Of a stretch of DNA of 64,000 bases, positions 1 to 7,860 are shown in pieces (the first letter of the stretch is position 1; the number at the start of each line of letters is the position of its first letter). The stretch covers positions 446,265 through 510,264 of the forward strand of contig NZ_JACHLL010000003.1 in NCBI RefSeq assembly GCF_014207935.1, written 5' to 3'. The notes under the pieces were generated by a model. That model searched no databases. It worked only from the letters and a program-made list of their open reading frames with translations, and had not been told where the DNA came from. Source of the DNA: Pseudomonas fluvialis. GTDB taxonomy: Bacteria; Pseudomonadota; Gammaproteobacteria; Pseudomonadales; Pseudomonadaceae. A program made the translations under genes and the position numbers.

Positions 1-566
1 AGCGCAAGATCCAGCAGGCGCGTCACGCCAATCCGCTGACCCTGCTGCCGGGCAACGTGCCGATCCAGCAATGCTTCACGCGTCTGCTGGAGCAGAGCCG
101 CGATGCCGTGATCTGCTACGTCGATATCGACAGTTTCAAGCCGTTCAACGACCTGTATGGCTATGCCCGCGGCGATGAAGTGCTGCTGTGCCTGGCGCAA
201 TGCCTGAGCGAGGCGGTAGATCCCAGCCGCGACTTCGTCGGCCATATCGGCGGTGATGACTTCATGCTGGTGCTTGGATCGGCCGACTGGCGCGCCCGGC
301 TGAACCGCCTGCTGGAAGACTTCCAGAGCCAGTGCCGGCGCTTCTACAAGGCCGAGGATCTGCTGGCCGGCTGCTTTATCGCACGCAACCGCCAGGGACA
401 ACGCGAAGAATATCCGCTGCTGTCGCTGTCGCTGGGAGTGGTGAAGTTAAGTGGTGCAGCCTGTGAAACGCTCGATGCCGGCCAACTCGCCAGCCTGGCG
501 TCGGAAGCCAAACGGCAGGCCAAGGCAATTCCGGGTTACAGCCTGCACGTGATCCAGGCAGCCTGA
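1..566 (+). CDS. GGDEF-domain protein, 3' part only
   Basis: The gene is cut by the left edge of the window; the frame is open back to base 3. The first visible residues contain NPLTLLPGN, the loop that normally opens a GGDEF (diguanylate cyclase) domain. It is followed by YVDIDSFKPFND and the signature HIGGDDF, a GGDEF variant with Asp for the fourth residue, and the domain runs to the C-terminus (SLSLGV near the end). The domain therefore binds or makes cyclic di-GMP, although whether it is active cannot be decided from this fragment. This loop style is common in Pseudomonas proteins with EAL and CBS domains ahead of the GGDEF domain, so an upstream EAL part is possible but not visible here. 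Confidence 0.85.
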   Translation, partial: RKIQQARHANPLTLLPGNVPIQQCFTRLLEQSRDAVICYVDIDSFKPFNDLYGYARGDEVLLCLAQCLSEAVDPSRDFVGHIGGDDFMLVLGSADWRARLNRLLEDFQSQCRRFYKAEDLLAGCFIARNRQGQREEYPLLSLSLGVVKLSGAACETLDAGQLASLASEAKRQAKAIPGYSLHVIQAA

Positions 567-578
567 ACGCACAGGGCT

Positions 579-1052
579 CTAAAGGCCCAGCTCGTTAGCT
601 CGCTGTTGCCAACGCTCGGCGGCCTGCGTGTCGGCGGACAGGTTGCCCTGTCCACAGCGGTACAGTTCAGCCAACTGATGGGCTGCCAACGCATGCCCTG
701 CCTGGGCAGCCAACGCCCACCAGTGCGCGGCTTGCGCGGCATCGGCGGCTTCTTGCACATCGCCGGCCAGCAACTGTCGGCCAACCTGATAGGCCGCCTT
801 GGCATCCCCCGCCTCTCCCGCGGCCCTGAGAAGGCGCAAGGCTTCGCCGCGCATGCCAAAACCCTGGCCGCGAAACAGCAGCAGATGGCCATAAAAAGAC
901 TGCGCCTCGACATGCCCAAGGGCCGCCATGCGCGCATATTGTCCCTGCATCCAGGCCCAGGCTCGTGGCTGGGCAACCAGCCAGCGCCAGGCAAACAGAC
1001 GGCGTGCAACCCAGTAACCACAGATTGCCTTTAGATGCCACCAAGCCTTCAT
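579..1052 (-). CDS. Sel1-repeat (TPR-like) protein
   Basis: A protein of 157 residues. After a Trp/Arg-rich N-terminus (MKAWWHLK...), the last two thirds carry Sel1-type alpha-helical repeats: AGEAGDAKAAYQVGRQLL, then WALAAQAGHALAAHQLAELY. Such repeats mediate protein-protein contacts; no partner can be named. The start at 1052 was chosen because its ATG overlaps the TGA of the upstream gene as ATGA, so the two genes are translationally coupled. An in-frame extension to 1163 would run back through the neighbouring gene and is unlikely. No clear signal peptide is seen, although the hydrophobic N-terminal stretch could be membrane-associated. Confidence 0.75.
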   Translation of the reverse strand: MKAWWHLKAICGYWVARRLFAWRWLVAQPRAWAWMQGQYARMAALGHVEAQSFYGHLLLFRGQGFGMRGEALRLLRAAGEAGDAKAAYQVGRQLLAGDVQEAADAAQAAHWWALAAQAGHALAAHQLAELYRCGQGNLSADTQAAERWQQRANELGL

Positions 1053-1414
1053 GCCGCCTCTCGATAATCGAATTCGAACACCCGCGCCACCTCGGCCGCA
1101 TGCCAGGCGGCGGCAGCCAGGCCATCGACCGGCCCCTGGAAACGCCCGAGGCGTACCACGCACTCGAAGAAGCCCGGGCGTGGCAAACGGCTGGCCCCCT
1201 GGCTGATCACCAAAGCGCTGCGCAGCGGCCGCTGGGCACGCGCATCGAGAGCCGCCAGGTGTTCAAGAGCCGCCGTCAGGGTCTGCATGGCCGGGGTCGG
1301 CAACTGGAGACGCTCGACCAGCGCCCGATAGGTCAGAAGGTGGCGCTGACGACGGGCATCATCCAACTCATTGAGCAGGGCCTGCCAGTGCTGGCGACTG
1401 ATGCGTACGCTCAT
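1049..1414 (-). CDS. hypothetical protein, 121 residues
   Basis: I do not recognise a domain. The N-terminal half is helical and basic (HWQALLNELDDARRQRHLLTYRALVERL), which recalls a small winged-helix or MerR-like helical unit. The C-terminal half has a mixed alpha/beta character (SALVISQG, FFECVVRLGRF) and ends in an acidic/aromatic tail. The start at 1414 is preferred over an upstream ATG at 1432: the sequence GGAGGG lies eight bases before 1414, whereas the GGAG before 1432 is only one base away. It overlaps the Sel1 gene by four bases, so the pair is probably one operon. Confidence 0.65.
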   Translation of the reverse strand: MSVRISRQHWQALLNELDDARRQRHLLTYRALVERLQLPTPAMQTLTAALEHLAALDARAQRPLRSALVISQGASRLPRPGFFECVVRLGRFQGPVDGLAAAAWHAAEVARVFEFDYREAA

Positions 1415-1564
1415 GCGTCGCCCCTCCGCCATGCTCCAACACGATCACGCGCTACTGCGTTCATGCCTCTACTCCCTGTACCTCGGCGTCATTCAAGCCT
1501 GCATGTTATCAGGCCAGCAAGGCGGCAAATGCCATGCAGCTCTCAGCTGGCCCATGCGCACAGT

Positions 1565-2023
1565 CTAGCTGCTCACAGTGGGGTTTTCCGCCACCACCCG
1601 CTCCGGCAACTCGGGCAACTGCTGCAGCACAAGCTGACTGGACTGAGGCTGTACCGCATACCAGTCACGGAAGGCATCCAGCTCATTGCGCCAACGACGC
1701 AACACCCAGCCGAGCACGGCCAGATCATCCAGCAAGCCCAGCATCAGCACCCAGTCCGGCACGGCGTCCACCGGGGTGATGAAGTAAACCAGCGCAGCCA
1801 TCACCGCTAGCAAGGTCTGGCGATCCAGCTCACGGTAATCGCCGCGCCACCAGGCCACACATAGAGCGCGCATTAACTTGAGATCATCCTGCAGCGGACG
1901 CATGCGCAGCCCACCCTTGCTCGCCTTGCGTGTCACTGCCAGCAACAGCGCCGGCAGGCGGCCACGGGCGAGAAATGCCTGCGCCAAATGCAGATAGCGG
2001 GAAAAATTCAGTGGTGCTGCCAT
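1565..2023 (-). CDS. DUF1232 (YkvA family) membrane protein
   Basis: A protein of 152 residues. The diagnostic YkvA/DUF1232 segment lies in the middle: ALVYFITPVDAVPDWVLMLGLLDDLAVLGWVLR, with the conserved P-x-D-x-x-P-D core and a hydrophobic stretch long enough to cross or dip into the membrane. The function of the family is not known. The start at 2023 is supported by GGAGGAG ten bases upstream; the reading frame extends further to 2134 but through a DnaA-box-like intergenic repeat with no ribosome binding site. The gene stands alone, with about 360 bases of non-coding sequence upstream. Confidence 0.8.
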   Translation of the reverse strand: MAAPLNFSRYLHLAQAFLARGRLPALLLAVTRKASKGGLRMRPLQDDLKLMRALCVAWWRGDYRELDRQTLLAVMAALVYFITPVDAVPDWVLMLGLLDDLAVLGWVLRRWRNELDAFRDWYAVQPQSSQLVLQQLPELPERVVAENPTVSS

Positions 2024-2386
2024 GTGAGTTTTTCTCCTCCCCGCATGCCTGGCGGGCTGGCCGACGTTATCCACCGAAGCTGTGGATAAGTCTGTGAACA
2101 GATGTTGAATGAATTCCTGCGAGCAAGGCACCACGCGGCCTCAGGACAGATCGCGCATTTTTTGCTCAGCAACTAAATTCATTAAAAATCAATAAGTTAT
2201 AAAATCAAGAAAGATCTTAAAGGACGCAGTAGTACCAGCACTAACTGGTTACCAGGAAATGTGCATAACCGTAACACATCCGCTGACAACGCCCCATTAT
2301 GACCCTGCAGTCGGCCGCTTTTACAGCCCCGCAGAAACGCCAACGCCCCGACTGGCGGGGCGTTGGTGCTACCGGGAAAGCACGAC
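2024..2386. other. intergenic region with DnaA-box-like inverted pair
   Basis: This gap holds no gene that I can support. At 2067-2089 lies the inverted pair TTATCCAC...GTGGATAA separated by seven bases, each arm resembling a DnaA box. From about 2165 to 2225 the sequence is strikingly AT-rich for this genome. The right end carries the fklB terminator at 2341-2365. Confidence 0.5.
2341..2365 (-). terminator. terminator of fklB
   Basis: Perfect 9-bp arms (CAACGCCCC and GGGGCGTTG) enclose a seven-base loop about 20 bases past the fklB stop codon. On the minus strand only a weak T-rich tail follows, so termination may be imperfect. Confidence 0.65.
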
Positions 2387-3103
2387 TCAGTTCTGAGCCG
2401 GCTGATCCTTGCCTGCGTCCTTGATCGACAGCAGTTCCAGATCGAATACCAGTACCGAGTTGGCCGGAATGGCCGGGCTCGGGCTCTGCGCGCCGTAAGC
2501 CAGCTCACTCGGGATATACAGTTTGTACTTCTCGCCAACGTGCATCAGCTGCAGGCCTTCAACCCAGCCTGGAATCACGCCATTGACCGGCAGGTCGATC
2601 GGGCTGCCACGCTGGATCGAGCTATCGAAGACGCTGCCATCGGTCAGCTTGCCTTCATAGTGCACGGTCACCACGTCGGTGGCTTTGGGCTGCGCGCCTT
2701 CGGCCTTCTGTACCACTTCGTACTGCAAACCGGACTTGGTGGTGACAACGCCTTCGCGCTTGCCGTTCTCTTCGAGGAACTTCTTGCCGGCCTTGGCCGC
2801 TTCGTCATTCAGTGCCGCCATGCGTTCTTCGGCACGCTTCTGCAGGAAGGCAAAGGCTTCAACCAGCTCTTCATCCTTCAGTTGCTGCGGCTTCTTGCCG
2901 ATGGCGTCTTCAATACCCTGGGCCACTGCTGCGGAATCCAGATCATCCATGCCTTCCTGAGCCAGGCTCTTGCCCATGTTCAGGCCGATGCCATAGGAGG
3001 CTTTCTGGGCCGGGGTTTTCAGCTCTACGGTGGTCTTCGAGTCGCAGCCGGCGAGAACCAGAGCGGCCAGGGCGACAGCCGCCGCCAAGCGATGTTGTTT
3101 CAT
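2387..3103 (-). CDS. fklB: FKBP-type peptidyl-prolyl isomerase lipoprotein (Mip/FklB-like)
   Basis: A protein of 238 residues. A signal peptide ends in the lipobox LAGC (Cys19), predicting a lipoprotein. Residues about 26-125 are the helical FKBP dimerisation domain (KASYGIGLNMGKSL..., QQLKDEELVEAF). Residues about 133-230 are the FKBP catalytic domain (VTVHYEGKLTDGSVFDSS, PGWVEGLQLMHVGEKYKLYIPSELAYG). It should catalyse prolyl cis-trans isomerisation of envelope proteins in the periplasm, like Legionella Mip or E. coli FkpA. It is monocistronic with its own terminator. Its place beside the tRNA-Asp/tRNA-Val pair and rdgC matches the arrangement I remember from other Pseudomonas genomes. Confidence 0.93.
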   Translation of the reverse strand: MKQHRLAAAVALAALVLAGCDSKTTVELKTPAQKASYGIGLNMGKSLAQEGMDDLDSAAVAQGIEDAIGKKPQQLKDEELVEAFAFLQKRAEERMAALNDEAAKAGKKFLEENGKREGVVTTKSGLQYEVVQKAEGAQPKATDVVTVHYEGKLTDGSVFDSSIQRGSPIDLPVNGVIPGWVEGLQLMHVGEKYKLYIPSELAYGAQSPSPAIPANSVLVFDLELLSIKDAGKDQPAQN

Positions 3104-3279
3104 GTAGCTTCCTTAGGATTGAACGCCTTACGGCTCGTGCTAAACACCACGCGAGCTTATCAGGGCACATCGGGAGGGGCTACGGGAAATGCAAAAATCC
3201 CCAGGATGATGGACTCAAACCTGAAGTAATCGACAGAAGGAAATTTAGGAGGGATGTCACTTAGGGAGGGAGGAAAAAG

Positions 3280-3356
3280 TGGCGCAGCGGACGGGACTCG
3301 AACCCGCGACCCCCGGCGTGACAGGCCGGTATTCTAACCGACTGAACTACCGCTGC
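3280..3356 (-). tRNA. tRNA-Asp (GTC)
   Basis: A 77-base cloverleaf read on the minus strand. It has a seven-pair acceptor stem beginning GCAGCGG, D-loop AGTTCAGTCGGTTAGA, anticodon loop CTGTCAC with anticodon GTC, T-loop GGTTCGAGTCC, and an encoded CCA end at 3280-3282. It lies 15 bases downstream of the tRNA-Val gene and is probably cotranscribed with it. Confidence 0.97.
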
Positions 3357-3371
3357 GCGACTCTTCAAGAG

Positions 3372-3447
3372 TGGTGGGTGATGACGGGATCGAACCGCCG
3401 ACCCTCTGCTTGTAAGGCAGATGCTCTCCCGGCTGAGCTAATCACCC
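3372..3447 (-). tRNA. tRNA-Val (TAC)
   Basis: A 76-base cloverleaf on the minus strand. It has acceptor stem GGGTGAT, anticodon loop CTTACAA with anticodon TAC, T-loop GGTTCGATCCC and an encoded CCA. It is the first gene of a two-tRNA transcript with tRNA-Asp. Confidence 0.97.
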
Positions 3448-3672
3448 GTTTGCTCTCGAAGTGGGGCGAACTATACGGACGAGATCGAACCCTGGCAAGC
3501 CTTTTCTGAAAAAAATTTTCTGTTGTTCCAAAGGCTTAGCGTTGCCTGCCGTTTTTACTGGGCTGACTGCAGGGTCAGGCCGAACATTTCTCGCCAGCAG
3601 ACGCATCGCACTTGGCCAATGCTCCTCGGGGCGGAATAATGCGGGCCTTTATCAAGGGAGAGTCTTGCCGCC

Positions 3673-4593
3673 ATGTGGTTTCGTAACCTGCTCGTATACC
3701 GTCTGACCCAGCCCCTGACCATCACTGCCGAGGAGCTGGAACAGGCTCTGGCCAGCAAGCCCGCCCGCTCCTGCGCCAGCCAGGAACTGAGCACCTACGG
3801 TTTTGTCGCCCCGTTCGGCAAAGGCGCCGACGCCCCGCTGGTACACAATGCCCAGGGATTCCTGCTGCTGGCCGCCCGCAAGGAAGAGCGCATCCTGCCA
3901 GGCAGCGTGGTGCGCGATGCGCTCAAGGAAAAGGTCGACGAGATCGAAGCCGAGCAGATGCGCAAGGTCTACAAGAAGGAACGCGACCAACTGAAGGACG
4001 AGATCGTCCAGGCGTTCCTGCCCCGCGCCTTCGTGCGCAAATCGGCGACCTTTGCCGCCATCGCCCCGGCCCAGGGCCTGATCCTGGTGGATTCCTCCAG
4101 CCCCAAGCGCGCCGAGGATCTGCTCTCTACCCTACGCGAAGTGCTGGGTAGCCTGCCGGTACGCCCACTCACGGTGAAGATGGCGCCCACCGCCACCTTC
4201 ACCGACTGGCTGAAGAACCAGCGCGCCAGCAATGGCCTGACCGTGCTGGACGAGTGCGAGCTGCGCGACGTGCAGGAAGACGGCGGCATCGTGCGGGTCA
4301 AGCGCCACGACCTGGCCAGCGATGAGGTGCAGCAGCACCTGAACAACGGCAAGATCGTCACCAAGCTGGCTCTGGCCTGGGAAGACAAGCTGTCCCTGCT
4401 GATCGACGACAAGCTGGCGCTCAAGCGCCTGCGCTTTGAAGACCTGCTGCAGGACCAGGCCGAACAGGACGGCGGCGACGATGCGCTTGGCCAGCTCGAT
4501 GCCAGCTTCACCCTGATGATGCTGACCTTCATCGAGTTCCTGCCACAGCTGATCGAGGCCATGGGCGGCGAGGAAATCCCTCAGGGCATCTGA
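3673..4593 (+). CDS. rdgC: recombination-associated protein RdgC
   Basis: A protein of 306 residues, the usual length for the family. It begins with the typical [12 protein letters not shown] and contains FGKG, a long charged central helix ([24 protein letters not shown]), PRAF, and the C-terminal [20 protein letters not shown]. RdgC is a ring-forming, non-specific DNA-binding protein that limits RecA access to DNA. It stands alone between the tRNA pair and the convergent MFS-acyltransferase gene, sharing a bidirectional terminator with the latter. Confidence 0.96.
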   Translation: MWFRNLLVYRLTQPLTITAEELEQALASKPARSCASQELSTYGFVAPFGKGADAPLVHNAQGFLLLAARKEERILPGSVVRDALKEKVDEIEAEQMRKVYKKERDQLKDEIVQAFLPRAFVRKSATFAAIAPAQGLILVDSSSPKRAEDLLSTLREVLGSLPVRPLTVKMAPTATFTDWLKNQRASNGLTVLDECELRDVQEDGGIVRVKRHDLASDEVQQHLNNGKIVTKLALAWEDKLSLLIDDKLALKRLRFEDLLQDQAEQDGGDDALGQLDASFTLMMLTFIEFLPQLIEAMGGEEIPQGI

Positions 4594-4602
4594 TGAAGCC
4601 CC

Positions 4603-4638
4603 CAACAAAAAGCCCGGCATTTGCCGGGCTTTTTGTTG
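4603..4638. terminator. bidirectional terminator, rdgC / MFS-acyltransferase
   Basis: A long near-perfect hairpin, CAACAAAAAGCCCGGCA with its complement, has A and T runs on both sides. It can therefore end transcription from both convergent genes. Confidence 0.9.
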
Positions 4639-4650
4639 CTTGCCACAACC

Positions 4651-6525
4651 TCAGCGCTGACTGCCCCGCAGTGCACTGACCTGCTCCTGCAACAACTCGC
4701 ACTTGGCCAGTTCCGGCGCCAGCGGCTGACCGGCAACCAGGGTGATACGCGACCACAGACGCTTGAAGAAGCCCTTGCTCGGATCGCGACTGAAGAAGCT
4801 ACCCCAAAGGCCCTGCAGCGCCATGGGGATCACCGGCACCGGGTTCTCCTCGACGATTCGCTCAACGCCCGCCTTGAACTCATTGAGTTCACCGTCACTG
4901 GTCAGCTTGCCCTCGGGGAAGATGCACACCACCTCGCCATTGCGTAGGTACTCGGCGATCTTCTTGAATGCCGCGTCGTAGATCAGCAGATCCTCGCTGC
5001 GCCCGGCAATCGGTACGGTGCCGGCAGTGCGGAAAATGAAGTTGAGCACCGGCAGGTTGTAGATCTTGTAGTACATGACAAAGCGCACCGGCCGGCGGAT
5101 GGCGCCACCGATCAGCAGTGAATCGACGAAGGAGACGTGGTTGCACACCAGCACCGCCGGCCCCTCCTCCGGGATCACCTCCAAGCCTTTGTGCTCGACG
5201 CGGTACATCGAGTGGCCCAGCAGCCAGACCAGAAAGCGCATGCTGAACTCGGGCACGATCTTGAAGATGTAGCTGTTGACCGCCACGTTCATCAACGACA
5301 CCACCAGGAACAGCTCGGGAATGCTGAAGCCGGCCACGCTGAGGAAGAGGATCGAGACGATCGCCGAGATCACCATGAACAGCGCATTGAGGATGTTGTT
5401 GGCGGCGATCACCCGCGCCCGCTCGTTCTCCGCCGTGCGTGCCTGAATCAGCGCATACAGCGGCACGATATAGAAGCCGCCGAACAGGCCGATGCCGAAG
5501 ATGTCGGCGAGTATCCACCAGGCCTGTGCCTGCCCCAGCACCGCCAGCCAAGCATAGGGTTCGGTGCCGGCCGGAAAGCCACCGCTGTGCCACCAGAGCA
5601 GGATGCCGAACAGGGTCAAGCCAATCGAGCCGAACGGCACCAGGCCGATCTCCACCTTGCCGCCGGAAAGACGCTCGCAAAGCATCGAGCCCATGGCAAT
5701 GCCCACCGAAAACACGGTGAGAATCAGCGTCACCACGCTTTCATCGCCGTGCAGAAACTCCTTGGCGAAGGCCGGGATCTGCGTCAGGTACACCGCGCCG
5801 AGAAACCAGAACCAGGAGTTACCCACCAGCGAGCGCGACACCGAAGGCCGCTGCCCCAGCCCCAGACGCAGGATCTGCCAGGACTGGCGGAAGATGTTCC
5901 AGTCCAGCACCAGCTCCGGCATGGCCGCGTGGGCGCGGGGAATCTGCCGGCTGGCCAGGTAGCCACAGGCGGCCACAAGGACAATGGCCACCGCCACCAG
6001 CGGCTGGTAATCGGCTGCCGACATCATGATCCCGGCCCCGATGGTCCCAGCAAGGATGGCGAGAAAGGTACCCATCTCCACCAGTGCGTTGCCACCGATC
6101 AGCTCCTGTTCCTGCAGCGCCTGCGGCAGAATCGAGTACTTCACCGGTCCGAACAGCGCCGAATGGGTGCCCATGGCGAACAATGCCAGCAGCATCAGCA
6201 CCAGATTGTCCAGCACGAAGCCGGTGGCGCCCACGGCCATGATGACGATCTCGGCCAGCTTGATCGCCCGGATCAGCGCATCCTTGGCGAACTTCTCGCC
6301 AAACTGGCCGCCCAGGGCGGAGAACAGGAAGAACGGCAGGATGAACAGCAGCGCACAGAGGTTGACCAGCATGTGCCGGTCGGCACTCACCGCCAGCTTG
6401 TAAAGGATGGCGAGGATCAGCGACTGCTTGAAGATGTTGTCGTTGAACGCGCCCAGCAGTTGCGTCACGAAGAATGGCAGGAAGCGGCGCTTACCCAGCA
6501 GGGCAAATTGCGATTCGGAAGTCAT
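4651..6525 (-). CDS. MFS transporter-acyltransferase fusion (LplT-Aas type, without AMP-ligase)
   Basis: A protein of 624 residues. Residues 1-420 form about twelve membrane segments of the major facilitator type, with the LplT-like opening FFVTQLLGAFNDNIFKQSL. Residues about 430-610 are a PlsC-type acyltransferase with the catalytic motif NHVSFVD near residue 462 and the glycerol-phosphate motif FPEGKLT near 536. In E. coli, LplT flips lysophospholipids inward and Aas reacylates them. Here transport and acyl transfer are in one chain, but the acyl-ACP synthetase domain of full Aas is absent, so acyl groups must come from acyl-ACP or acyl-CoA. The likely role is inner-membrane phospholipid repair. 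It is a single gene ending at a terminator shared with rdgC. Confidence 0.88.
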   Translation of the reverse strand: MTSESQFALLGKRRFLPFFVTQLLGAFNDNIFKQSLILAILYKLAVSADRHMLVNLCALLFILPFFLFSALGGQFGEKFAKDALIRAIKLAEIVIMAVGATGFVLDNLVLMLLALFAMGTHSALFGPVKYSILPQALQEQELIGGNALVEMGTFLAILAGTIGAGIMMSAADYQPLVAVAIVLVAACGYLASRQIPRAHAAMPELVLDWNIFRQSWQILRLGLGQRPSVSRSLVGNSWFWFLGAVYLTQIPAFAKEFLHGDESVVTLILTVFSVGIAMGSMLCERLSGGKVEIGLVPFGSIGLTLFGILLWWHSGGFPAGTEPYAWLAVLGQAQAWWILADIFGIGLFGGFYIVPLYALIQARTAENERARVIAANNILNALFMVISAIVSILFLSVAGFSIPELFLVVSLMNVAVNSYIFKIVPEFSMRFLVWLLGHSMYRVEHKGLEVIPEEGPAVLVCNHVSFVDSLLIGGAIRRPVRFVMYYKIYNLPVLNFIFRTAGTVPIAGRSEDLLIYDAAFKKIAEYLRNGEVVCIFPEGKLTSDGELNEFKAGVERIVEENPVPVIPMALQGLWGSFFSRDPSKGFFKRLWSRITLVAGQPLAPELAKCELLQEQVSALRGSQR

Positions 6526-6629
6526 GGTCCCTTGATACCCGATGCAGAAGGCCAGAAGTGGCGTCCTGAATTGGACGGCAAAACCGGACTAAAAAGCCAC
6601 TCCCTGCCCGCGCTTTTTCTACCAACTAC

Positions 6630-6956
6630 TCAGAGGGGCAATTGCCCAAGCTGCCAGCGCAGCACGAAGAACAGCAGCAGACCGCCGCCGATGGTCGCCA
6701 GCAGATGACGCGTCAGCCCGGCGATGGCAATGGTGGCCAGCCCGGCCAGCAGATAGGCATTGTCCCAGCGCAGCGCCAGCGCCCCGTCCTGATAGAACAT
6801 CCCCGGCACCACGATCGCCGTCAGCACCGCCGTCGGCACGTAATGCAGGGCCTGGCGGACCACGGCAGGAAACTGCAGATGTGGAAAGGCAAACAGGCTG
6901 TAACGGGTGGCGAAGGTGATCGCCAGCATGCCGATGATCAGCAACCAGTGATTCAT
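6630..6956 (-). CDS. azlD: branched-chain amino acid exporter subunit AzlD
   Basis: A small hydrophobic protein of 108 residues with about four membrane segments (WLLIIGMLAITFATRYSLF, AVLTAIVVPGMFY, LLAGLATIAIAG). This matches the AzlD family, the small partner of AzlC in exporters of branched-chain or related amino acids. Its ATG overlaps the azlC stop codon by four bases (ATGA), which couples the two subunits. The stop lies about 100 bases from the divergent start of the MFS-acyltransferase transcript. Confidence 0.88.
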   Translation of the reverse strand: MNHWLLIIGMLAITFATRYSLFAFPHLQFPAVVRQALHYVPTAVLTAIVVPGMFYQDGALALRWDNAYLLAGLATIAIAGLTRHLLATIGGGLLLFFVLRWQLGQLPL

Positions 6957-7693
6957 GGCATCACCTCCAGCGACTCCTCACCAAGGCGCTCAAGGCAAAC
7001 ACCCACGACAATGCCACTGGCGGCCGCGGCCAGCAGCCCCAACTGATAGGGCAGGCCATGGCAGACCAGCGCCACCGCTGCGGCGACCAGCGCTGCCGCC
7101 ACCTGCGGCCGGTTTCTGAGCATCGGCACGACAATGCCGATGAAGGTCGCCAACATGGCGAAGTCCAGCCCCCAGCGGGCAATGTCCGGCACGCTCTGGC
7201 CAAACCACAGGCCGATCAGCGTGCACAGCTGCCAGTTGCCATACATGGCCAACGCCGCACCGAGGAAATACCAGTGTTTGTGCGGCGAGGCGTCCAGCTC
7301 GGCATAGCGGTGCTGGACCACGGCAAAGGCCTCATCGGTCAGCCAGAAGGCCAGCGGCATGCGCCAGCGCACCGGCAGGTGGCGCACAAATGGCTGCAGG
7401 CTGGCGCTGTACAGCGCATGGCGCAGATTGACCACCAGCGTGGTCAGCAGCAACACCGCGAGGCTGGCGCCGCCGCTGAGCAGGCTCAGGGCAATGAACT
7501 GCGCCGACCCGGCAAACACCAGCAGCGACATCCCCACCGTCTGCCACGGCGTCAGCCCGGCACTGACCGCCAGGCTGCCGAAAATAATGCCGAACGGAAT
7601 GGCTCCGACCAGCATCGGCAGCATGTCGCGCATGCCCTGCAGGAACTCTTGATGGGGAGACAGATGCTGTTCGGCCGGCGCCGCGAGAGACAT
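6953..7693 (-). CDS. azlC: branched-chain amino acid exporter subunit AzlC
   Basis: A protein of 246 residues with about seven to eight membrane segments. Family features include LPMLVGAIPFGIIFGSLAV near residue 30, FAGSAQFIALSLL and VVNLRHALYSASL. AzlC is the large subunit of the AzlCD exporter. The start at 7693 was chosen because the protein then begins directly before the family-conserved region; the open frame runs to 8065, but that would overlap the divergent kinase gene. Substrate specificity cannot be read from sequence. Confidence 0.88.
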   Translation of the reverse strand: MSLAAPAEQHLSPHQEFLQGMRDMLPMLVGAIPFGIIFGSLAVSAGLTPWQTVGMSLLVFAGSAQFIALSLLSGGASLAVLLLTTLVVNLRHALYSASLQPFVRHLPVRWRMPLAFWLTDEAFAVVQHRYAELDASPHKHWYFLGAALAMYGNWQLCTLIGLWFGQSVPDIARWGLDFAMLATFIGIVVPMLRNRPQVAAALVAAAVALVCHGLPYQLGLLAAAASGIVVGVCLERLGEESLEVMP

Positions 7694-7860
7694 GATAATC
7701 GTCCGTTCGGTCAGAAATCGGCCTGCCACGCTAACAGCCCGCCGCGCGCCACTCAAGGACGGGCTAGACCTTGGTCGATGTGCGCTGGCACAACACCGCC
7801 GCCACGACAAAACTGCGGTAAGGTGTGGAGCACTTTCATTCCCTCGCGCCAGGAGCCTGC

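Noticed and set aside
2067..2089. Chromosomal replication origin
   Set aside because: Only two DnaA-box-like sequences are present and no dnaA, dnaN or gidA gene is nearby.
5137..6708. A 523-residue open frame opposite the MFS-acyltransferase gene
   Set aside because: It is a Gln/His/Arg-rich shadow created by high-GC codon bias; the minus-strand protein has clear family motifs.
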